From Sodalis ligni (GTDB lineage: Bacteria > Pseudomonadota > Gammaproteobacteria > Enterobacterales > Enterobacteriaceae): a DNA stretch of 64,000 nucleotides. The stretch covers positions 558,337 to 622,336 of the forward strand of contig NZ_CP075169.1 in the NCBI RefSeq assembly GCF_016865525.2, given 5' to 3'. A model generated the notes under the pieces. The model did not search any database, was not told the DNA's origin, and saw only the letters and a list, made by a program, of their open reading frames with translations. This document shows positions 51,079-60,692 of this stretch, piece by piece; the first letter of the stretch is position 1; each line of letters begins with the position of its first letter. The translations under genes and the position numbers were made by a program.

Positions 51079-52029
51079 TTACTCCTCCCCGGCAAAAGAT
51101 TGAAGTGAGGTGCGATCAGGGTACTGGCGCGGCGAACTGCTGATGGCCCGTCCGGCGACCCGGGTGCCCCAATAAAGCGCCTGCCGGCGGTTATAACCAT
51201 AAAGCAGCGCACTGAGGAAACCGGCGTTAAAGCTGTCGCCGGCGCCAATGGTGTCCACCACTTCTACTACTTCCGCGCCGCAGGATAAAACTTCAAGGCC
51301 GTCGCAGACCATCGCCCCCTGGCTGCCGTATTTGATGACGCAGGCGCCGCCCGGCGCCAGCCGCCGTGCCAGGGAGTGACCCGCCGCCGCCAGGTCGCCG
51401 CTGTCCGCCAGCCCCAGGGTCTCCACTTCATTCAACAGCAGATAATCGCAGTGGCCGATCCAGCCCTGGATCCGTTGGCGCAGTTCGCTGTTCCAGCCCG
51501 AAGGGGGCCAGCCGGTATCCACCGCCACCTTAAAGCCGCGCCGCTGTAATGTCGCCAGCAGCTCGGAATATTCTTCGAAGAGGCGCAGGCAGAGAAAGGT
51601 GCCGCACAGCAATACCATATCTCCCGGCGCCGCCTGCGGCGGTAATTGCCGCAGGACATCCTGTTGCGACAGCCGCACGATGTGCCCTTGGTTGCTGAAA
51701 AACGTACGTTCGTTATCGGGATGGGTGATGCCCACCGTCAGCGAGGTTTCACAGTCGTAGCGCGGCCAAAACGGTGCGCTGTCGGCAAAATAGTCCGCCA
51801 GCCAGCGGGCGAAATGATCGTTGCCCTGATTGGCCACCGCGCGGTGCCGGGTGCCCAAAGCCGCCAGGGCGAGAACGCAGTTGCCAGCCGACCCGCCGGG
51901 ACGCAGTGCGCTGTGCTCGAGCATTGCCTCGGTGCCGCGGGCGGGCCATTCAAGCAACGTACCCATAATCAGGTCGATATTGATATTGCCCACTACATAT
52001 AAAGTGGCCTCGGGTGCGGATGTAGTCAT
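51079..52029 (-). CDS. PfkB-family carbohydrate kinase
   Basis: A 316-residue ribokinase-like enzyme. VVGNINIDLIMG and RPGGSAGNCVLALAALG near the N terminus and DTIGAGDSFNAGF near residue 259 (catalytic Asp) are the two PfkB signatures. It presumably phosphorylates the sugar brought in by the flanking transporter. The substrate is unknown. It sits between the second permease and the ATPase. Confidence 0.92.
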   Translation of the reverse strand: MTTSAPEATLYVVGNINIDLIMGTLLEWPARGTEAMLEHSALRPGGSAGNCVLALAALGTRHRAVANQGNDHFARWLADYFADSAPFWPRYDCETSLTVGITHPDNERTFFSNQGHIVRLSQQDVLRQLPPQAAPGDMVLLCGTFLCLRLFEEYSELLATLQRRGFKVAVDTGWPPSGWNSELRQRIQGWIGHCDYLLLNEVETLGLADSGDLAAAGHSLARRLAPGGACVIKYGSQGAMVCDGLEVLSCGAEVVEVVDTIGAGDSFNAGFLSALLYGYNRRQALYWGTRVAGRAISSSPRQYPDRTSLQSFAGEE

Positions 52030-52052
52030 AGTCTATTGATATCGTCCTGTGA

Positions 52053-52892
52053 TTAACCTTTGCTGCCGCCGCTGGTTAAACCGCTCACCAGGAATTTTTG
52101 CAGCCAAATGGCGATAAACAGCGGCGGAACCGACGCCAGAATGCCGACGGCGGCCACCAAACCGTCGTCGGTGGCCCGGCCGGCGGTAAAACCGGCGATA
52201 GTGACCGGCAGTGTTTGTGCCTGGATGTTATTGGTAAACAGCAGTGCGTAAAAAAACTCATCCCAGGCCAGCAGCCAGCCGAATACCGCCGAGGCGGCCA
52301 GCGACGGTTTCGCCAGCGGCAGGGTGATCCGCAGCAGTACCTGCCAGAAGCGCAGGCCGTCCAGTCGGGCCGCCTGTTCAATATCCAGTGGCAGGGCATC
52401 GAACTGGTTTTTCAGCATCCAGGTCAGAAACGGCAGTATCAGCGAGCAATACACCAGAATGAGTCCCAGGTGGGTATTCAGCAGCGACAGCTGCTGCAGC
52501 ACAAAATAGAGCGGCAGCACAAAGGCAACCGGCGGCACCATATAAATGGCCAGACTGCCCATCAGCCAGCCGTCGCGGCCCGGGTAGCGGGAGAAGCTGA
52601 ACGCCGCCGGAATGGCCAGCGCCAATGAAATCAGCGTGGCGCCGGTTGCGGTGATAATGCTATTGGCCAGGGCGTGCAAAAACAGGTCTCCCGGCTGGCC
52701 TGGTTCAAGGGACAACAGCCGGCCGTAGCGGCTGAAGTCCCATTGGCGCGGTATCCACTCCAGGGGAATCCGGGCGAGATCCGCCGATGAGCTGACGCTC
52801 ATCAAAAACAGCCACAGCAAGGGGGCAAGAATGGACATCGCCAGCACCAGCGCCGCTCCATAGCGGAGCATTGTCCTGATATAACGTTTCAT
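52053..52892 (-). CDS. Sugar ABC transporter permease (MalG type)
   Basis: A 279-residue integral membrane protein with about six helices and the EAA coupling motif (EQAARLDGLRFWQVLLRI) near residue 174. It starts 4 bp inside the end of the other permease gene, so the two are translationally coupled. Confidence 0.92.
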   Translation of the reverse strand: MKRYIRTMLRYGAALVLAMSILAPLLWLFLMSVSSSADLARIPLEWIPRQWDFSRYGRLLSLEPGQPGDLFLHALANSIITATGATLISLALAIPAAFSFSRYPGRDGWLMGSLAIYMVPPVAFVLPLYFVLQQLSLLNTHLGLILVYCSLILPFLTWMLKNQFDALPLDIEQAARLDGLRFWQVLLRITLPLAKPSLAASAVFGWLLAWDEFFYALLFTNNIQAQTLPVTIAGFTAGRATDDGLVAAVGILASVPPLFIAIWLQKFLVSGLTSGGSKG

Positions 52893-53791
52893 TGCTCAAT
52901 TCCCCGTCGGCGCTGTCGCGCGATCATCAGCATGTAAATGGCGATCAGGATCCCGCACAGCAAGGTCATCAATATGGCGTAGGCGGCGCCGCTGCCGGCG
53001 CGCAAATAGCTGAAAGACTCCTGATAGACAAAAAAGCTCAGGGTCTTGGTGCTGTCCGCCGGACCGCCGCGGGTCATCACGTAAATAATGTCGAAAATCT
53101 TGAACGCGTCAATGGTGCGCAATATCAGGGCTACGCCCAGCGGGCCGAGAATGGCCGGGAAAGTAATGGCGCGAAAGCGCCGCCAGGCGGATGCGCCGTC
53201 AATGCGCGCCGCCTCGAATAAGTCGTCCGGAATCGATTGCAACGCCGCCAGGGTCAGTAGCGTCACCAAAGGATAATTTTTCCAAATATCGGCCAGCATC
53301 ACCGCATTCATGGCCGAGTCAGGAGAGCCCAGCCAGCTGCGGTAGCTCCCGATCAGTCCGAGCTGGGTCAGCAAGGCGTTGATGCTGCCGTAATCCGGGT
53401 TGAAATTGAGCCGCCACATCATGGCGTTGACAATGGTGGGCAGCGCCCAGGGTAATATCACCAAGACCCTCAACAGGCTACGGCCGTAGAATTGTTGATT
53501 CAGCAGCAATGCCACCAATACCCCTATCACCCCTTCGAGCGCTACCGAGACGACGGTGAAATAGAGCGTACGCGCCAGGGCGGCGAGGAAATCGGGATCG
53601 GTCAAGGCATAGAGATAATTGTCGAAGCCCACCGGCTGCGGCGCCGCCCCGCCCCCAATCAGCGCGGCATCGGTAAAACTCAGCCAGAGGGTGCGGGCCA
53701 GCGGCCAGGCGGTCAGTAAAAACATCATCACCAGCATGGGTGCCAACAGCACCCATGCCTGACGACGCTCACGTTGCGGCAAACTGAGCAT
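52889..53791 (-). CDS. Sugar ABC transporter permease (MalF type)
   Basis: A 300-residue membrane protein with an N-terminal helix (WVLLAPMLVMMFLLTAWPLA), six or so helices and the EAA motif (FEAARIDGASAWRRFRAI). It forms the channel with the MalG-type partner. It is 10 bp after the binding-protein gene. Confidence 0.92.
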   Translation of the reverse strand: MLSLPQRERRQAWVLLAPMLVMMFLLTAWPLARTLWLSFTDAALIGGGAAPQPVGFDNYLYALTDPDFLAALARTLYFTVVSVALEGVIGVLVALLLNQQFYGRSLLRVLVILPWALPTIVNAMMWRLNFNPDYGSINALLTQLGLIGSYRSWLGSPDSAMNAVMLADIWKNYPLVTLLTLAALQSIPDDLFEAARIDGASAWRRFRAITFPAILGPLGVALILRTIDAFKIFDIIYVMTRGGPADSTKTLSFFVYQESFSYLRAGSGAAYAILMTLLCGILIAIYMLMIARQRRRGIEQ

Positions 53792-53801
53792 GAAGCAATC
53801 C

Positions 53802-55055
53802 TTAATGCAAACGATCCGCAGCCTTGGTCGCCGCCTGCATGCCGGCCTCCGGCGTCACCTGGTTTTGCAATACCTGCTGCAGGTTCTGCTGCAGTATATT
53901 GGAGAGCTGTGAATATTGATCGGTGGCCGGGCGCGACAACATCACATTCAGGGATTGTTTCGCCGCGGCGATTAACGGTTCCTGCCCTTGCTGTACCGCC
54001 GGGTCGTCATATGACGATTTCCATACCGGAAGGCTCAGCTTGGCATATTTGTCCTGCACCGGCTGTGAGACCATGTAGGTAATATACTGCCAGGCCTGTT
54101 CAGGATGCTGGCTGGCCTTGGCGATACCCAGCCCCATGGAGCCGTTGACGCCGGAAACGTCCCCCGCCTTGCCGCCCGGCGCCGGGACAATGCCCACATC
54201 CCCGGCCACTTTGCTCTGTTTGGGATCATTGGCCATGTTGTACATATAGGTCCAGTTCAGCGCAAAAGCCGCATCGCCATTGGAGAAGGATTTACGGACG
54301 TCCTCTTCCAGATATTCCCGCGAGTTGGGGTTGGTCAGGCCTTTGTCCAGCGTTTCTTTCATATAGGTGACGGCTTTCAGGGCGCCGGGATTGGTAAAAT
54401 TGAATTTCCCCTGCTGGGTAAATTCGCCGCCGAATGCCTGGACCAGGGTGGTGTAATCGCAAATCAGCGCTTCCGCCTGTGACCAGCTCCAGACCAGGGG
54501 GTATTTAACGATGCCCTTTTGTTTCAGGATTTCCGACTGCTGTTCCACCTGCTCCCAGGTTTGCGGCGGGGTAGTGATGTCGGCCTTGGCGAGCATGGCC
54601 TTGTTGTAGTAAAGATATTTGGTGTCCAGAATCCACGGCAGGCCCCAAATCTTGTCTTTATAGGTGACTGTGCTCATGGCGCCGGAGAAGATCTTTTTGC
54701 TGTCATCGCCGTTAATGCGCGGGGTCACATCCTGCAGCAAGCCGAATTTATAAAATTCCGCCGGCCATATGGCGTCAAACAGCACCACATCGTAGCCATT
54801 GCCTCCGGCGCCTCTGGCGGCAACGATCTTGTCGTGCAACGCTTCGTACGGTACGAACTCCAGATTGACGTCAATATCGGGATGCTGCTTGGTGAAATCG
54901 GCGGTCATGGCGCGAATGTCATTTTCGCTGTAGGCGGCCTGGGTCATAAACAACGCGCTGATTTGGGTTTTGGCCAGGGCTTGCGCCGAGAGTCCCAGCG
55001 AGAGGACTGATAGCGCACAAAGGGTCAGGGCGGGGCACATTCTCTTTATATTCAT
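53802..55055 (-). CDS. Sugar ABC transporter substrate-binding protein (SBP family 1)
   Basis: A 417-residue periplasmic protein with a signal peptide ending SAQALA (about residue 28). NGYDVVLFDAIWPAEF and the GVNGSMGLGIAKAS region are typical of MalE/UgpB-like extracellular binding proteins. First gene of the operon, divergent from the ROK regulator, with an 18-bp operator copy 37 bp before its start. GGAGAG precedes the ATG. Confidence 0.93.
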   Translation of the reverse strand: MNIKRMCPALTLCALSVLSLGLSAQALAKTQISALFMTQAAYSENDIRAMTADFTKQHPDIDVNLEFVPYEALHDKIVAARGAGGNGYDVVLFDAIWPAEFYKFGLLQDVTPRINGDDSKKIFSGAMSTVTYKDKIWGLPWILDTKYLYYNKAMLAKADITTPPQTWEQVEQQSEILKQKGIVKYPLVWSWSQAEALICDYTTLVQAFGGEFTQQGKFNFTNPGALKAVTYMKETLDKGLTNPNSREYLEEDVRKSFSNGDAAFALNWTYMYNMANDPKQSKVAGDVGIVPAPGGKAGDVSGVNGSMGLGIAKASQHPEQAWQYITYMVSQPVQDKYAKLSLPVWKSSYDDPAVQQGQEPLIAAAKQSLNVMLSRPATDQYSQLSNILQQNLQQVLQNQVTPEAGMQAATKAADRLH

Positions 55056-55091
55056 AACGTCTCTCCGGAAACAGCCAGTGTTGGGGTGGGG

Positions 55092-55109
55092 ATTAAATCA
55101 ATTTGATTG
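55092..55109 (-). promoter_or_regulatory. ROK-operator-like dyad, copy 1
   Basis: The 18-mer ATTAAATCAATTTGATTG with the perfect dyad AATCAA-T-TTGATT at 55096-55108, just upstream of the binding-protein start. It is identical to copy 2, 155 bp away. Confidence 0.6.
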
Positions 55110-55162
55110 TTTTAATAGGCGAAAGCAATAAGGACCTCTTTGTCCTGTGATGCCTGTCGCCG

Positions 55163-55206
55163 ATACCCTTCATCTTTCGAGCTGCAACTCGAAATCTAAT
55201 GGGTAT
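55163..55206. repeat. Short palindromic enterobacterial repeat
   Basis: A 44-bp imperfect palindrome: outer arms ATACCC/GGGTAT and inner arms TTTCGAG/CTCGAAA around CTGCAA. It resembles the ends of dispersed enterobacterial intergenic repeats and sits between the two operator copies. Confidence 0.5.
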
Positions 55207-55246
55207 AGATAAGCAAATGGCGTGCCGGGAAAGGCCTTCTGGAATA

Positions 55247-55264
55247 ATTAAATCAATTTGATTG
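55247..55264 (+). promoter_or_regulatory. ROK-operator-like dyad, copy 2
   Basis: An exact repeat of the 18-mer at 55092-55109 (dyad 55251-55263), 54 bp before the preferred ROK start. Two sites flanking a divergent promoter region suggest autoregulation, possibly with looping. Confidence 0.6.
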
Positions 55265-55317
55265 CTATAAAGCATATGCACATACTGGCGCTACGGGTGA
55301 TGAGCGGTAGGGAGCAA

Positions 55318-56490
55318 ATGAGAAATTCAGGAACCAATCTGGAGCACGCCAGGGCCCATAACCGCCGGGTAGTGATCGAAGCCATCCGGCTGCAGGGAGA
55401 ACTGACCAGGGCGGAATTGGCGCGTCTTACGGCGCTGACTCCGCAAACGGTGTCCAACATTGTCCTGGAATTACAGCAGGCGGGGATTCTGTCATCTCAT
55501 CTGCCGCGGCATGTGGGGGGACGAGGACAACCGGCGGTTCCCATCACATTAAACCCCGATAGCGCCTACTCCATCGGTATCCATCTCGATCATCAAACCC
55601 TGCTGGTAGTGCTGGTGGATCTTACCGGCAACGTCCGTTTCAGACGCCTTTGTTTGGTGCGAAAGCCCCAACCGGGTGCAACCTTGGTCTTGATTAAGCA
55701 AATACTGGCGGAAATGAAAAAGCAAGAGGTGATCGATTGGCGCAAATTGCTGGGCATCGGCGTGGTTATGCCGGGGCCTTTCGGAGTGGAAGGTATTTCG
55801 TCCCAGGGGCCGACAACGCTGCACGGCTGGGAAAATATTGATGTTGCGGCAGAGCTGTCGGCGGCCACCGGCCTGCCGGTCACGCTGGAAAATGATGCTA
55901 CCGTGGCGGCCATCGGCGAGCGTTTCCACGGCGTGGCCAAGCAGCTGGATTCCTTTATTTATCTTTATATTGGAACCGGCTTGGGGGCCGGCATCTTTAC
56001 CGACGGCCACATCTACACCGGCCATGCCCATAACGCCGGCGAGGTAGGCCATATGGTGGTTCAGCCGGACGGCCGGCCTTGCGCCTGCGGTAATCATGGC
56101 TGCCTGGAGTGCTATCTTTCGCTGCAGTCGGCCTATGAAGCCTGCGGGCTCGATCCGATGACCGCCATGCCGGAGGATCTGCTGCAGGTGGACGTGGCCT
56201 GTTTCGATCGCTGGGTTGAATCCGCCTTGCCGGCCACCCGCCAGGGTATCAATATTATCGAGTGTATTTTTGATGCCGAAACGGTGATCATCGGCGGCCA
56301 GATGCCGCAGCCGCTGGTAGAAAAGATTGTCCGGCGGCTGCATCCGCTATTGCGCTCGGTGCGCAGTAAATACCGTGACGAACAGCGGGTGCGCATCGGC
56401 ATGACCGGTACCGATACCGCAGCGCTGGGAGCCGCGGCCCTGCCGATATTCGATGAATTCAATCCGCAATACGAAGTGCTGCTGAAATAA
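55318..56490 (+). CDS. ROK-family transcriptional regulator
   Basis: A regulator of about 390 residues with an N-terminal winged helix (LTRAELARLTALTPQTVSNIV) and a C-terminal sugar-kinase-like ROK domain. ENDATVAAIGE, the catalytic-fold GTGLGAGI and the zinc motif GHMVVQPDGRPCACGNHGC are present. It most likely represses the divergent sugar ABC operon until a sugar (or phosphosugar) binds. ATG 55318 with AGGGAG just upstream is preferred; ATG 55300 is possible, while the longest frame (TTG 55258) would begin inside the operator. Confidence 0.9.
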   Translation: MRNSGTNLEHARAHNRRVVIEAIRLQGELTRAELARLTALTPQTVSNIVLELQQAGILSSHLPRHVGGRGQPAVPITLNPDSAYSIGIHLDHQTLLVVLVDLTGNVRFRRLCLVRKPQPGATLVLIKQILAEMKKQEVIDWRKLLGIGVVMPGPFGVEGISSQGPTTLHGWENIDVAAELSAATGLPVTLENDATVAAIGERFHGVAKQLDSFIYLYIGTGLGAGIFTDGHIYTGHAHNAGEVGHMVVQPDGRPCACGNHGCLECYLSLQSAYEACGLDPMTAMPEDLLQVDVACFDRWVESALPATRQGINIIECIFDAETVIIGGQMPQPLVEKIVRRLHPLLRSVRSKYRDEQRVRIGMTGTDTAALGAAALPIFDEFNPQYEVLLK

Positions 56491-56491
56491 A

Positions 56492-56510
56492 AGCCCGCTG
56501 CGCGCGGGCT
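56492..56510. terminator. Short bidirectional terminator between the ROK gene and yhdZ
   Basis: AGCCCGC/GCGGGCT around TGCGC, in the 27-bp gap between the convergent stops. It has A residues on the left and only a weak T tract on the right. Confidence 0.6.
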
Positions 56511-56517
56511 ACCGGCC

Positions 56518-57279
56518 TTAATGAAGTATCTGCGACAGAAACGCGCGGGTGCGTTCGGATTTAGGCTGGGTAAAGAATTCGTCCGGCGGGGCTTGTTCGA
56601 CGATCTCCCCGCGATCCATAAAGATCACCCGGTCGGCCACCGTGCGGGCAAAGCCCATTTCATGGGTAACGCACAGCATGGTCATACCGTCGTTGGCCAG
56701 GCCAATCATGGTATCCAGCACTTCTTTCACCATTTCCGGGTCCAGCGCCGAGGTAGGCTCATCGAACAGCATGATTTTCGGCTTCATGCACAACGAGCGG
56801 GCTATGGCTACCCGCTGCTGCTGACCGCCGGAAAGCTGGCCGGGAAACTTATTGGCGTGCTCGACGATGTGTACCCGCTGCAGATAATGCATGGCCAGCT
56901 CTTCGGCTTCTTTTTTCGGCATTTTGCGCACCCAGATCGGCGCCAGGGTGCAATTCTGCAGCACCGTCAGGTGTGGAAACAGGTTAAAATGCTGGAACAC
57001 CATGCCCACTTCGGTACGCACCCGTTCGATATTGCGCAGATCGTCATCCAGCAGGGTACCGTCAACCACTATAGTTCCCTGCTGATGCTCTTCCAGATGA
57101 TTGATACACCTGATGGTGGTGGACTTTCCTGAACCGGAAGGACCGCACAACACGATACGTTCGCCGGATTTCACCTGTAGATTGATGTCTTTCAGCACAT
57201 GGAACTGGCCGAACCATTTATTGACGTTTTCCAGCGTAATCATCAATCGTTCGTTTGGGTTGGCGTTATTGTCGCTCAT
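56518..57279 (-). CDS. yhdZ: Polar amino-acid ABC transporter ATP-binding protein
   Basis: A 253-residue ATPase (E. coli YhdZ 252): Walker [10 protein letters not shown] (46-54), [30 protein letters not shown]. AapP/GlnQ-type subunit for a general L-amino-acid importer. Synteny (next to the rrnD region) matches E. coli, though an 8-kb insertion now separates it from the 5S gene. Confidence 0.94.
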   Translation of the reverse strand: MSDNNANPNERLMITLENVNKWFGQFHVLKDINLQVKSGERIVLCGPSGSGKSTTIRCINHLEEHQQGTIVVDGTLLDDDLRNIERVRTEVGMVFQHFNLFPHLTVLQNCTLAPIWVRKMPKKEAEELAMHYLQRVHIVEHANKFPGQLSGGQQQRVAIARSLCMKPKIMLFDEPTSALDPEMVKEVLDTMIGLANDGMTMLCVTHEMGFARTVADRVIFMDRGEIVEQAPPDEFFTQPKSERTRAFLSQILH

Positions 57280-57287
57280 GGGTTACC

Positions 57288-58400
57288 TCAATGCGTGGAA
57301 GAATGCCCGGTATGAAAACGCCTTTCCAAATGCTGGCTATAGCGGGACATGCCAAAACAGAAAATCCAGTAGACGAGCGCGGCAAAGACGTATCCTTCCG
57401 TGGACATTCCCAGCCAGGCCGGGTCAACCGTGGCCTGTTGAACGCTACTGAACAAATCGAACAAACCGATGATAACCACCAGACTGGTATCTTTGAACAG
57501 TTCGATAATGGTGTTGACCAGACTGGGGATGACCATTTTCAGCGCCTGGGGCAAAATAACCAATCCCTGGGTTTTCCAATAACCCAGGGCCAGGGATTCC
57601 GCCGCTTCATACTGTCCCTTCGGCAACGCCTGCAAACCGCCGCGCACCACTTCCGCCACATAGGCGGACTGGAACATGATAACGCCCACCAGTGCGCGGA
57701 TAAGCTTATCGATATTGGTGCCTTCCGACAGGAACAGCGGCAGCATCACCGAGGACATAAACAGGACGGTAATCAGCGGTACGCCGCGCCACAGCTCGAT
57801 AAAAACAATGGAAAACCACTTCACCACCGGCATTTTCGACCGGCGGCCAAGGGCCAGCAGCACGCCTAGGGGCAAGGCGCCGGCGATACCCACCGAGGCG
57901 ATAATCAGAGTCAAGGTCAAGCCGCCCCACTGGCGGGTTTCAACCCGGCTGAGGCCGAAAAAGCCGCCGTACAGCATGATCCAGGTAAAAAGCGGGAATG
58001 CCACCACCCAGCAGACGATGTAACGGCCGCGGCGGGGCATGGCTTTCCAGAATATCGGTATCAGGCTCAGAAGCCCTACCACCAGGGTAAGATTGATGCG
58101 CCAGCGCTGATCGATAGGATATAAACCGTACATGAACTGGCCGAAGCGAGCGTGGATAAACACCCAGCATGCGCCGTCACGGGTACAGTCGCTACGGGTC
58201 GCGCCGGTCCAGTTGGCCTGGAATATCAACCAGTTCAGCAACGGCGGTACCACCACCCAAAGCAGCCAGAGACAGAACAGTGTCAGAATGCTGTTGGTAA
58301 CGCTGGAAAACAGGTTTTGCCGTATCCAGAACAGGGCCAGGCCCAGCCGGCTACGCGTCGGGGTTGCTACGGGTTCATGGGGAGTTAATGTCATGGTCAT
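57288..58400 (-). CDS. yhdY: Amino-acid ABC transporter permease YhdY (AapM type)
   Basis: A 370-residue HisM-type permease with extended N-terminal helices. EAAESLALGYWKTQGLVILP is the coupling loop. Pairs with YhdX. The enlarged periplasmic part (CTRDGACWVF) is typical of AapM. Confidence 0.93.
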   Translation of the reverse strand: MTMTLTPHEPVATPTRSRLGLALFWIRQNLFSSVTNSILTLFCLWLLWVVVPPLLNWLIFQANWTGATRSDCTRDGACWVFIHARFGQFMYGLYPIDQRWRINLTLVVGLLSLIPIFWKAMPRRGRYIVCWVVAFPLFTWIMLYGGFFGLSRVETRQWGGLTLTLIIASVGIAGALPLGVLLALGRRSKMPVVKWFSIVFIELWRGVPLITVLFMSSVMLPLFLSEGTNIDKLIRALVGVIMFQSAYVAEVVRGGLQALPKGQYEAAESLALGYWKTQGLVILPQALKMVIPSLVNTIIELFKDTSLVVIIGLFDLFSSVQQATVDPAWLGMSTEGYVFAALVYWIFCFGMSRYSQHLERRFHTGHSSTH

Positions 58401-58409
58401 GGATTTCCC

Positions 58410-59588
58410 TTAGCGCTCAACCAATGCTTTACGCCGGTTATAAAGGTTCATCAAGAACGAAATCAGCAGGCTGATAATCAAATAAACCGACATGGTGATG
58501 GCGATGGTTTCGATTGCCTGCCCGGTTTGGTTCAATACCGTACCGGCAAAGAGAGACACCATATCCGGGTAACCGATGGCGGCCGCCAGCGAAGAGTTTT
58601 TTACAATGTTTAAATACTGGCTGGTGAGCGGCGGAATGATCACCCGCAGCGCCTGCGGCAAAATGACCTGGTTTAGCGTGACGGGATTCGGTAATCCCAG
58701 CGATCGGGCCGCTTCATGCTGGCCATAGGGAACCGACTGAATGCCGGCGCGGATGATCTCGGCGATAAAACTCGAGGTATAAATGGACAGCGCCAGCGTC
58801 AGGGCCGCCAGTTCGGGAATCAGCGCCATACCGCCGCGGAAGTTGAAGCCCCTGAGCGCAGGGACATCCCAATGCAGGGCATCGCCGAAAATAAACTGCG
58901 CCAGTGCCGGCAGGCCCAGGATAAGTATGATAATCCACGGCCAGCTGCGCCGCAGTTCGCCTGTGGCCATCTGATGCCGGCGGTTGAACCGGTAAAGCAC
59001 CAGCGAGACCGCAACGGCTATCACTACGGCCAACAGTGTGGGAATGGCGCCAGTGCCGGCGAGCGGCATGGGCATATAGAGGCCGCGATTGCTGAGAAAA
59101 ATCATATCAAAGGCGTTGATTGACTGGCGGGGGCCGGGCAGATTACGCAGTACGGCGAAATACCAGAAAAATATCTGCAGCAACAGCGGAATGTTACGGA
59201 AAGTTTCGACATAGATGGTGGAAAGTTTGCGTAACAGCCAGTTATCGGACAGCCTCGCCAGCCCGAGGAAAAATCCGAGGATTGACGCAAAAACGATCCC
59301 CAGCGCGGAAACCAGCAGGGTATTGAGCAAACCGATAATAAAGACTCGCCCGTAAGTATCGCCATCCTGAAAAGAAATCAGATGTTGTATGATGCCGAAG
59401 CCAGCGGCGTCGTTGAGAAACCCAAAACCGGAAGTGATGCCGCGATGATGTAAATTGGTCAGGGTATTGTGCAGAATGTAGCCGACAAATGAAAATAACA
59501 CCACGACCGCGAGGATCTGATAAACCCAGGCGCGTACCGCAGGGTTTGTCAAGGAAAATGCGCCTTTTGCAGTTTGGCGTTGTCGCAT
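58410..59588 (-). CDS. yhdX: Amino-acid ABC transporter permease YhdX (AapQ type)
   Basis: A 392-residue membrane protein (E. coli 393) with the coupling motif EAARSLGLPNPVTLNQVILP and about eight hydrophobic segments. 9 bp before yhdY. Confidence 0.93.
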   Translation of the reverse strand: MRQRQTAKGAFSLTNPAVRAWVYQILAVVVLFSFVGYILHNTLTNLHHRGITSGFGFLNDAAGFGIIQHLISFQDGDTYGRVFIIGLLNTLLVSALGIVFASILGFFLGLARLSDNWLLRKLSTIYVETFRNIPLLLQIFFWYFAVLRNLPGPRQSINAFDMIFLSNRGLYMPMPLAGTGAIPTLLAVVIAVAVSLVLYRFNRRHQMATGELRRSWPWIIILILGLPALAQFIFGDALHWDVPALRGFNFRGGMALIPELAALTLALSIYTSSFIAEIIRAGIQSVPYGQHEAARSLGLPNPVTLNQVILPQALRVIIPPLTSQYLNIVKNSSLAAAIGYPDMVSLFAGTVLNQTGQAIETIAITMSVYLIISLLISFLMNLYNRRKALVER

Positions 59589-59666
59589 GTGGAAAGCCCC
59601 GAAAATAAATCTGATGGAAAAACACTGGCGCCATGCGCCAGTGTTCCCGCCTATTGGCAGTTATAA

Positions 59667-60692
59667 TTAACGTACGGGCGGAGCGTATTGGATACCGCCC
59701 TGATTCCATAAGGCATTCAAGCCGCGTTTGATTTTCAGTTCGCTACCCTGGCCGACGTTACGTTCAAAACTTTCGCCGTAGTTGCCCACTTGCTTGACAA
59801 TCTTGTATGCCCAATCGTTTGGCAGTTTCAACTGTTCGCCGAAGTTGCCTTCTTTACCCAGTAGATGGGCCATATCGGGATTGGTGGGGGTGGCGAGCAT
59901 CTGATCGACGTTCTTGGAGTTGACGCCCATTTCTTCCGCGTCCAGCATGGCGTACAGCGACCATTTCACAATGGCGAACCAGTCATCATCGCCGCGGCGG
60001 ACCACCGGGCCTAAAGGTTCTTTGGAGATCACTTCCGGCAGGACCACATAATCATCGGGTTTACCCAGTTTGATGCGCAGCGCATAAAGCTGCGACTGAT
60101 CGGAAGAGAGCGTATCGCAGCGGCCGGATTCCAGCGCCTTGGCCGTTTCGTCGGAGCGGTCGAATGTCAGCGGGGTATACTGCATTTTATTGGCTTTAAA
60201 GTAATCGGCGACATTCAGCTCGGTATCGGTACCGGACTGCAGACATACGGTTGCGCCATCCAGATCTTTGGCGCTTTTCAGCCCGGCTTTCTTTTTGGTC
60301 AAAAAGCCGATGCCGTCATAATAGTTGACGCCGGCAAACACAATGCCCATGGACGCATCGCGGGAAGAGGTCCAGGTGGTATTACGTGAGAGCACATCCA
60401 CCTCGCCCGATTGCAGCGCGGTGAAACGCTCTTTGGCAGTCAGGGGAGTGTATTTAACTTTGCTGTCATCACCAAAAACGGCAGAAGCAACGGCCCGGCA
60501 AACGTCCACGTCCACGCCGGTAAACTTGCCGCTGGCGTCAGCGTAGGAAAAGCCCGGCAAACCGTCGCTGATGCCGCATTGTACGAAACCTTTTTTCTTA
60601 ACCGCATCCAAAGTCGTGCCCGCATGTGCCTGGTTAGCTATCGCAAAGAGGGTTGCTGCGGCGGCTAACGCGGAAATCATAATTTTTTTCAT
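59667..60692 (-). CDS. yhdW: Amino-acid ABC transporter substrate-binding protein YhdW (AapJ type)
   Basis: A 341-residue periplasmic protein with a signal peptide MKKIMISALAAAATLFAIA ending NQAHA. VKKKGFVQCGISDGLPGFS and TGVDVDVCRAVA are family 3 binding-protein signatures. The start at 60692 with AGGATG upstream is preferred to an in-frame ATG at 60737. In E. coli K-12 this gene is annotated as a pseudogene; here it reads through intact. Confidence 0.93.
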   Translation of the reverse strand: MKKIMISALAAAATLFAIANQAHAGTTLDAVKKKGFVQCGISDGLPGFSYADASGKFTGVDVDVCRAVASAVFGDDSKVKYTPLTAKERFTALQSGEVDVLSRNTTWTSSRDASMGIVFAGVNYYDGIGFLTKKKAGLKSAKDLDGATVCLQSGTDTELNVADYFKANKMQYTPLTFDRSDETAKALESGRCDTLSSDQSQLYALRIKLGKPDDYVVLPEVISKEPLGPVVRRGDDDWFAIVKWSLYAMLDAEEMGVNSKNVDQMLATPTNPDMAHLLGKEGNFGEQLKLPNDWAYKIVKQVGNYGESFERNVGQGSELKIKRGLNALWNQGGIQYAPPVR

